Origin: JADLGL01 sp963667605
GTDB taxonomy: Bacteria; Pseudomonadota; Alphaproteobacteria; Rhizobiales; Kaistiaceae
NCBI GenBank assembly: GCA_963667605.2
Contig: CAXXUZ010000003.1
Coordinates: forward strand, 1,302,001-1,366,000
Length of the DNA stretch: 64,000 nucleotides
Direction: 5' to 3'
The position numbers and the translations under genes were made by a program. Under the pieces are notes generated by a model, which saw only the letters and a program-made list of their open reading frames with translations, had not been told where the DNA came from and made no database searches. Below are positions 59,684-64,000 of the stretch, piece after piece. Every line of letters begins with the position of its first letter. Position 1 is the first letter of the stretch.

Positions 59684-60742
59684 CTAGTTGTTCAAATTGA
59701 TCATGCGCTCGACCGCCCGGCGGGCGGGAGCGGCGATCGCTGGATCAATCGTTACCTCCTCTTGGAGGTTGACGAGGCTGTCGAGGATCTTCGGCAGAGT
59801 GATCCGCTGCATATGCGGGCAGAGATTGCAGGGACCAACGAAATCGACATTCGGCAGCTCCGCCTTCACGTTTGACGCCATCGAGCACTCGGTGACCAGC
59901 ATCGCTTTAGGTGGCTTCGACGCGCGGATATGTCTGATCATCCCTGAGGTCGAGCCGGTGAAATCGGCGATCGCGATCACTTCGGGCGGGCATTCGGGGT
60001 GGGCGATGATCTCGGCGCCAGGATGCGCTTCCTTGAAGGACAAAAGCTCCTCGGCGGTGAAGCGCTCATGGACCTCGCAATGGCCTTTCCAGGTGAGGAT
60101 CGTAATTTCGGTCTCCGCCGCGATGTTCCGCGCCAGATACTCATCCGGGATCAAAAGCACTCGATCGACGCCGAAGCTTTCGACCACCGCTTTCGCGTCC
60201 GACGAAGTGCAGCAAATATCGCTCTCCGCCTTCACCTCGGCCGAGGTGTTGACGTAGGTGACGATCGGAACACCGGGGTAGCGCTCGCGCAACAGCCGGA
60301 CGTCGGCGCCGGTGATCGACTCGGCGAGCGAGCAGCCGGCACGCAGATCAGGTATCAACACCGTCTTTTCCGGGTTCAGGAGCTTCGATGTCTCGGCCAT
60401 GAAATGGACGCCGCATTGGACGATGATTGCGGCGTCGGTGTCGGCGGCCTCGCGTGCCAATTGCAGTGAATCGCCGACCACATCGGCGACCCCAAAGAAG
60501 ATCTCCGGCGTCTGATAATTGTGGGCGAGGATGACGGCGTTGCGAACTTTCTTAAGATCGTTGATCGCCTTCACATAGGGAGCGTGGACCGGCCACTCGA
60601 TCGCCGGGATGACATACTTCACCCGCTCGTAGAGATAAGCGGTCTGCCGCGCCACCTCCTCGGTGTAGTCGAGCGAGGGCATCGGCAGCGACGCCGCTAA
60701 ATCGCCGGTTGGCGTACCGACTGTCACCAGGGTTTCACTCAT
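59684..60742 (-). CDS. nadA: Quinolinate synthase
   Basis: 352 residues: KKVRNAVILAHNYQTPEIFF, GVADVVGDSLQLAREAADTD, AAIIVQCGVHFMAETSKLLN, CSLAESITGADVRLLRERYP, GAEIIAHPECPPEVIAIADF, NVDFVGPCNLCPHMQRITLP. Conserved Cys ligands for the 4Fe-4S cluster are in CGVHF, HPECPP and CNLCPHM. It condenses iminoaspartate with DHAP to quinolinate. AAGGAAGG precedes the start. First gene of the nadABC operon. Confidence 0.95.
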   Translation of the reverse strand: MSETLVTVGTPTGDLAASLPMPSLDYTEEVARQTAYLYERVKYVIPAIEWPVHAPYVKAINDLKKVRNAVILAHNYQTPEIFFGVADVVGDSLQLAREAADTDAAIIVQCGVHFMAETSKLLNPEKTVLIPDLRAGCSLAESITGADVRLLRERYPGVPIVTYVNTSAEVKAESDICCTSSDAKAVVESFGVDRVLLIPDEYLARNIAAETEITILTWKGHCEVHERFTAEELLSFKEAHPGAEIIAHPECPPEVIAIADFTGSTSGMIRHIRASKPPKAMLVTECSMASNVKAELPNVDFVGPCNLCPHMQRITLPKILDSLVNLQEEVTIDPAIAAPARRAVERMINLNN

Positions 60743-60772
60743 CGTCGCCTTCCTTCCGCTGGTAGAGCGATA

Positions 60773-60793
60773 ATATACTCACAATGAGTATAT
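60773..60793 (-). promoter_or_regulatory. 9-3-9 palindrome before nadA, probable NadQ operator
   Basis: ATATACTCA and TGAGTATAT flank CAA, 31 bases upstream of the nadA start. The palindrome is perfect. The AT-rich core resembles a -10 region, so a bound repressor would block RNA polymerase. NadQ is encoded nearby and is known to repress nadABC in related organisms, which makes it the natural candidate. Confidence 0.65.
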
Positions 60794-60796
60794 GTA

Positions 60797-61052
60797 GCCC
60801 GTCCGTCAGGAACGCAAGCTCGTGCCGTGAGTATAGCCGGCAGACGGGGCGATTCAAGGCGGTTGTGCGCAATCAGTCGAACTGCCGCGCCGCCGCGTGT
60901 GACGTATCAATCTTCCACTGTCGTTCCGGCCGAGGCGAAAAGGAGAGCCGGAACCTGGCGAACGGCATCGCGGCGAGATTCCGAGTCTCGGGCATGAGCC
61001 CCCGCCCGGAATGACGGCCGCTTATCCACGCCAACTCAGCTTTTGCCGCGGC
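60797..61052. repeat. Intergenic stretch with a REP-like imperfect palindrome
   Basis: No gene is supported between nadA and the glyS end. The sequence GTCGTTCCGGCC...CCCGGAATGACGGC (about 60921-61017) forms an imperfect inverted pair of the kind dispersed in alphaproteobacterial intergenic DNA. It may act as a transcription or mRNA-stability signal. Confidence 0.4.
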
Positions 61053-63344
61053 TCAGCCCTCGATTCTGGAGAAATCCGCAACCGTCCGCATCGCCTCGCG
61101 GATGCGGTTGAGGAGCCGGAGGCGATTGGCCCTGGTGTTCTCCTCGGGCGCATTGACAAGCACCTTGTCAAAGAAAGTGTCGACCGGTGCGCGGAGCTCG
61201 GCGAGCGCTACCATTGCGGCGGCGAAATCTTCCGCCTCGATCGCACCTGCGGCATCCGCTTCGGCGGTTTCGATCGCATCGTGCAGCGCGATTTCCTCCG
61301 GCTCGGTCAGAAGGTCGGCGCTCACCTCCCCGGTGAAGCTCTCGCCGGATTTCTTCTCCTCGTCGCGGATGATGTTCACCGAGCGGCGATGACTGGCGAG
61401 AAGGTTCTGGCCATCCTCGGAATCGAGAAACGCGCCCAGCGCCTCGACCCGGCGAACGATCATCAGGAGGTCATCCTGGTTACCGAGGGCAAAGACGGCA
61501 TCGACGAGATCATGCCGTGCGCCCTGCTCGCGCAGCTGGACTTTGAGGCGGTCGGCAAAGAAGGCGAGGAGGTCGGTGGCTAAGGGCGCCGGAAAGACCT
61601 CGGTCTGCGGTGAAACAACGATCCTCCTGTCGAGATTTGAGTGCGGATCAAGTGGGGCATATCCCCAAATCCAATACTCTCCATCCCGCTCGCGCGCCAA
61701 TTGCTTCGCCGCCTCGGCGAGGACGTTAGAGAGCGGCACTCTCAGATCATTCTCCAGCGCGATCCGAATGATTCCGAGCGCGGCGCGGCGAAGGGCATAT
61801 GGGTCCTTCGAGCCGGTCGGCTTCTCGTCGATCGCCCAGGACCCAATCAGGATGTCGAGCTTGTCGGCGAGGGCCACGGCGATCGCAACCGGATCAGATG
61901 GCACGGTATCGCCTGGCCCATGCGGCTTGTAGTGATCCTCGATTGCCGCCGCTGCAGATGCGTCTTCACCCTGGGCCGTCGCATAATAGCGGCCCATCAG
62001 CCCCTGCAATTCCGGGAACTCGCCGACCATCTCACTGGTGAGATCGGCCTTCGCCAGTGCCGCCGCGCGCGCTGCCCTTTCGGGATCGGCGCCGACCGTC
62101 GGCGCGAGTTCGCGTGCCAAGCGGACGAGCCGTTCGACGCGCTCGCCCTGGGTGCCGAGCTTTGGCTGTCCCGTCTTGGCGGTTCCAAGCTTCACGTTGA
62201 ACACCACATTGGTCGCCGCGAGTTTGGCCATGCGCTGGTCGAGCGGCTTGGCGAGGTCGAGGCGCAAACCCTCGGCCGCGCTCCGCATCGCCTCGCTCTC
62301 ATGGTCAGGCAGCGGCTTCTGGTCGGTCTCCCAGAAATGGCGGGCATCGGCGAGGCGGGCGCGGATGACGCGTTCATTGCCGGCGACGATCTCCTTCCCG
62401 CCATCGCTGGCCTCGATATTGGCGATCATGACGAAACGATTGGCGAGTGCGCCGGACTTGGGATCGCAGAGCACCAAGCATTTCTGATTGGCGCGGATGG
62501 TGGCACGGATCACTTCCGGCGGGATGTCGAGAAAGGCCTGGTCGAATGCGCCGACCAGAACCACCGGCCATTCATTGAGGCCGGCAACCTCGTCAGCCAG
62601 ATCTTCGTCCTCGATCAGTTCAAAACCGAGCGCGAGGGCCCTGTCGCGGGCATCGTGCAGAATGATATCCTTGCGGCGGTCGGCATCGAGTACCACCTTG
62701 GCGCCCTGAAGTGCGTCCTGATAATCGTCGAAGCGTCGGACCTTGATCGGCTCCGGCGCCATGAAACGATGGCCAAAGGTCGTGTCGCCGGATTTGACGC
62801 CGTCAATGCTGAAATCAATCACAACCGGGTCCTCGGTTTCCGGTCCGAATGTGGCGACGATCGAATGCAGCGGCCGCACCCAGCGGAGGCTTCCCGGTTC
62901 AGCCGATGCCGGGCCCCAGCGCATCGATTTCGGCCAAGGAAAATCGCCGATGATCTTCGGCAGCGCCGCGGCAAGCATCGCCTCCCCGGTGACGCCCGGC
63001 TTCTCGATGATGGCGACATAGAAATCGCCCTTCTTTGGGTCGGAACGCAATTCGGCTTGATCGATCGAGCCGAGACCGGAGCTGTTCAAGAAGCCAGCGA
63101 TTGCCTGCTCCGGCGCCCCGACGCGCGGGCCTCTCCTCTCCCTCCGGACATCCGGCGAACGCGCCGGGATCCCGCTCACGGTCAGCGCCAACCGCCGCGG
63201 CGTGGCGAAGCCCTTGGCGCCCTCATAGGTGAAGCCGCCCTCGACCAGGGCATCGGTTACGAGGCGGCGGAGATCGTCGGCCGCCTTCCGCTGCATGCGG
63301 GCCGGGATTTCTTCGGAAAAGAGCTCAAGCAGAAGATCAGGCAT
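61053..63344 (-). CDS. glyS: Glycyl-tRNA synthetase beta subunit
   Basis: 763 residues beginning MPDLLLELFSEEIPARMQRK, with FATPRRLALTVSGIPARSPD, GPRVGAPEQAIAGFLNSSGL, FPWPKSMRWG, LRWVRPLHSIVATFG, NEWPVVLVGAFDQAFLDIPP and the C-terminal anticodon-binding domain (SFTGEVSADLLTEPEEIALH, RLRLLNRIREAM). It pairs with GlyQ to charge tRNA-Gly in the cytoplasm. The start overlaps the glyQ stop by 8 bases. Slightly longer than many homologues (about 690-700), mostly in linkers. Confidence 0.96.
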   Translation of the reverse strand: MPDLLLELFSEEIPARMQRKAADDLRRLVTDALVEGGFTYEGAKGFATPRRLALTVSGIPARSPDVRRERRGPRVGAPEQAIAGFLNSSGLGSIDQAELRSDPKKGDFYVAIIEKPGVTGEAMLAAALPKIIGDFPWPKSMRWGPASAEPGSLRWVRPLHSIVATFGPETEDPVVIDFSIDGVKSGDTTFGHRFMAPEPIKVRRFDDYQDALQGAKVVLDADRRKDIILHDARDRALALGFELIEDEDLADEVAGLNEWPVVLVGAFDQAFLDIPPEVIRATIRANQKCLVLCDPKSGALANRFVMIANIEASDGGKEIVAGNERVIRARLADARHFWETDQKPLPDHESEAMRSAAEGLRLDLAKPLDQRMAKLAATNVVFNVKLGTAKTGQPKLGTQGERVERLVRLARELAPTVGADPERAARAAALAKADLTSEMVGEFPELQGLMGRYYATAQGEDASAAAAIEDHYKPHGPGDTVPSDPVAIAVALADKLDILIGSWAIDEKPTGSKDPYALRRAALGIIRIALENDLRVPLSNVLAEAAKQLARERDGEYWIWGYAPLDPHSNLDRRIVVSPQTEVFPAPLATDLLAFFADRLKVQLREQGARHDLVDAVFALGNQDDLLMIVRRVEALGAFLDSEDGQNLLASHRRSVNIIRDEEKKSGESFTGEVSADLLTEPEEIALHDAIETAEADAAGAIEAEDFAAAMVALAELRAPVDTFFDKVLVNAPEENTRANRLRLLNRIREAMRTVADFSRIEG

Positions 63345-64000
63345 CGGCGGTGACGCCGCCGGCTTCGGTCGCGAGCCAGGCAGCGCCGCAAGCCTTGGCG
63401 AGTTCGCGAACGCGGAGGATGTAGCTCTGGCGCTCGGTAACCGAAATCACGCCGCGCGCATCGAGGAGATTGAACGCGTGGCTCGCCTTGATGCAATAAT
63501 CATAGGCCGGCAACACCATCGAACTGCCGCGATCCTCGCCACCGGCCGCCAGCAGCGCCATGCATTCGGTCTCCGAATCCTTGAAGCGCTGGAACAACAG
63601 CTCGACATCGGCAAACTCGAAATTGTGGCGCGAATATTCCTGCTCGGCCTGGAGAAAGATCTCGCCATAGGTCACTTTGTCCGCGCCGATACCGCCATTG
63701 AAGTTGAGATCGTAGACGTTGTCGACGCCTTGTACGTACATCGCCAGCCGCTCAAGCCCGTAGGTGAGTTCACCGGAGACCGGTCCGCATTCCTGACCGG
63801 CGACCTGCTGGAAGTAGGTGAATTGCGACACTTCCATGCCATCGCACCAGCATTCCCAGCCCAGGCCCCAAGCGCCAAGCGTCGGGCTCTCCCAATCGTC
63901 CTCGACAAAGCGAACGTCATGCAAGGCGAAGTCGATGCCGATTGCTTGCAGCGAACGGAGATAGAGGTCCTGGAGATCGAGCGGGCTCGGCTTCAGAATC
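63337..64000 (-). CDS. glyQ: Glycyl-tRNA synthetase alpha subunit, partial
   Basis: The frame enters from the window edge as ILKPSPLDLQDLYLRSLQAI, GIDFALHDVRFVEDDWESPT, LGAWGLGWECWCDGMEVSQF, TYFQQVAGQECGPVSGELTY, GLERLAMYVQGVDNVYDLNF. These are the class II catalytic motifs of GlyQ. The N-terminal about 70 residues lie beyond 64000. Directly precedes and overlaps glyS, the standard operon order. Confidence 0.95.
   Translation of the reverse strand, partial: ILKPSPLDLQDLYLRSLQAIGIDFALHDVRFVEDDWESPTLGAWGLGWECWCDGMEVSQFTYFQQVAGQECGPVSGELTYGLERLAMYVQGVDNVYDLNFNGGIGADKVTYGEIFLQAEQEYSRHNFEFADVELLFQRFKDSETECMALLAAGGEDRGSSMVLPAYDYCIKASHAFNLLDARGVISVTERQSYILRVRELAKACGAAWLATEAGGVTADA

Noticed and set aside
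61641..63353. A 570-codon open frame antisense to glyS
   Set aside because: It is fully covered by the intact glyS gene and is Arg/Ala-rich with no recognisable domain; it reflects codon bias.

Overview
The window is a high-GC alphaproteobacterial chromosome segment, most like Hyphomicrobiales/Rhizobiales. Evidence: a NadQ-type NAD regulator (COG4111 type) next to nadABC, a NUDIX-TIGR02301 gene pair, a YgfZ-HD-phosphatase run, DUF6510 and DUF1499 genes, and divergent pyrC/ygfZ. No tRNA, rRNA or CRISPR array was recognised.

The window has two parts. From about 49.9 kb to the end it is ordinary housekeeping DNA: NUDIX-TIGR02301, pyrC, ygfZ-HD-PTP-nadQ, nadA-nadB-nadC, glyQ-glyS. The first 49 kb is accessory DNA in active decay. 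It carries four copies of an IS870-like IS630 element (each at a CTAG site), two copies of a 1513-bp IS3 element, one IS1111-type IS110 element, one IS1380 element and one passenger-carrying IS1595 transposon. More than fifteen genes are broken: L,D-transpeptidase, class III cyclase, beta-lactamase-family hydrolase, two tandem MDR reductases, a pentapeptide protein, a YjdF-like protein, hemN, narG, a tyrosine recombinase, a cytochrome c, narK, a DUF5615-like toxin, an M32 carboxypeptidase and SleB.

Layout: 0-9.6 kb, decaying chromosomal genes plus an intact S1-like protease and SPOR protein. 9.6-15.9 kb, an integrated element (integrase, excisionase-like gene, clamp-like protein, replication-like protein) split by IS3. 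16-22 kb, WYL regulator, LLM oxidoreductase and a VOC / Mo-oxidoreductase / flavin reductase / DUF6510 operon. 22-37 kb, IS110, TSUP permease, hemN remnant, a PAS-SARP-like regulator and the wreck of a nitrate-respiration operon: narG is cut by IS630 and truncated, narH and narJ are gone, narI is left, a cytochrome c is frameshifted and narK is cut by IS1380. 37-43 kb, IS3 copy 2, orphan small genes and an orphaned DUF433 antitoxin. 43.0-46.3 kb, the IS1595 transposon with an AlbA_2 protein behind a perfect 18-bp dyad. 46.4-48.5 kb, a phage remnant (RusA, HTH, repeat-rich tail).

The most interesting regulatory signals are a heptamer direct repeat (TGTTACC, 4-bp spacer, 8 bp before a -10-like hexamer) between the SARP-like regulator and the nar operon; the dyad that includes the start codon of the AlbA_2 gene; and a 9-3-9 palindrome before nadA, a likely NadQ operator. 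All calls come from reading the sequence; no database search was run.
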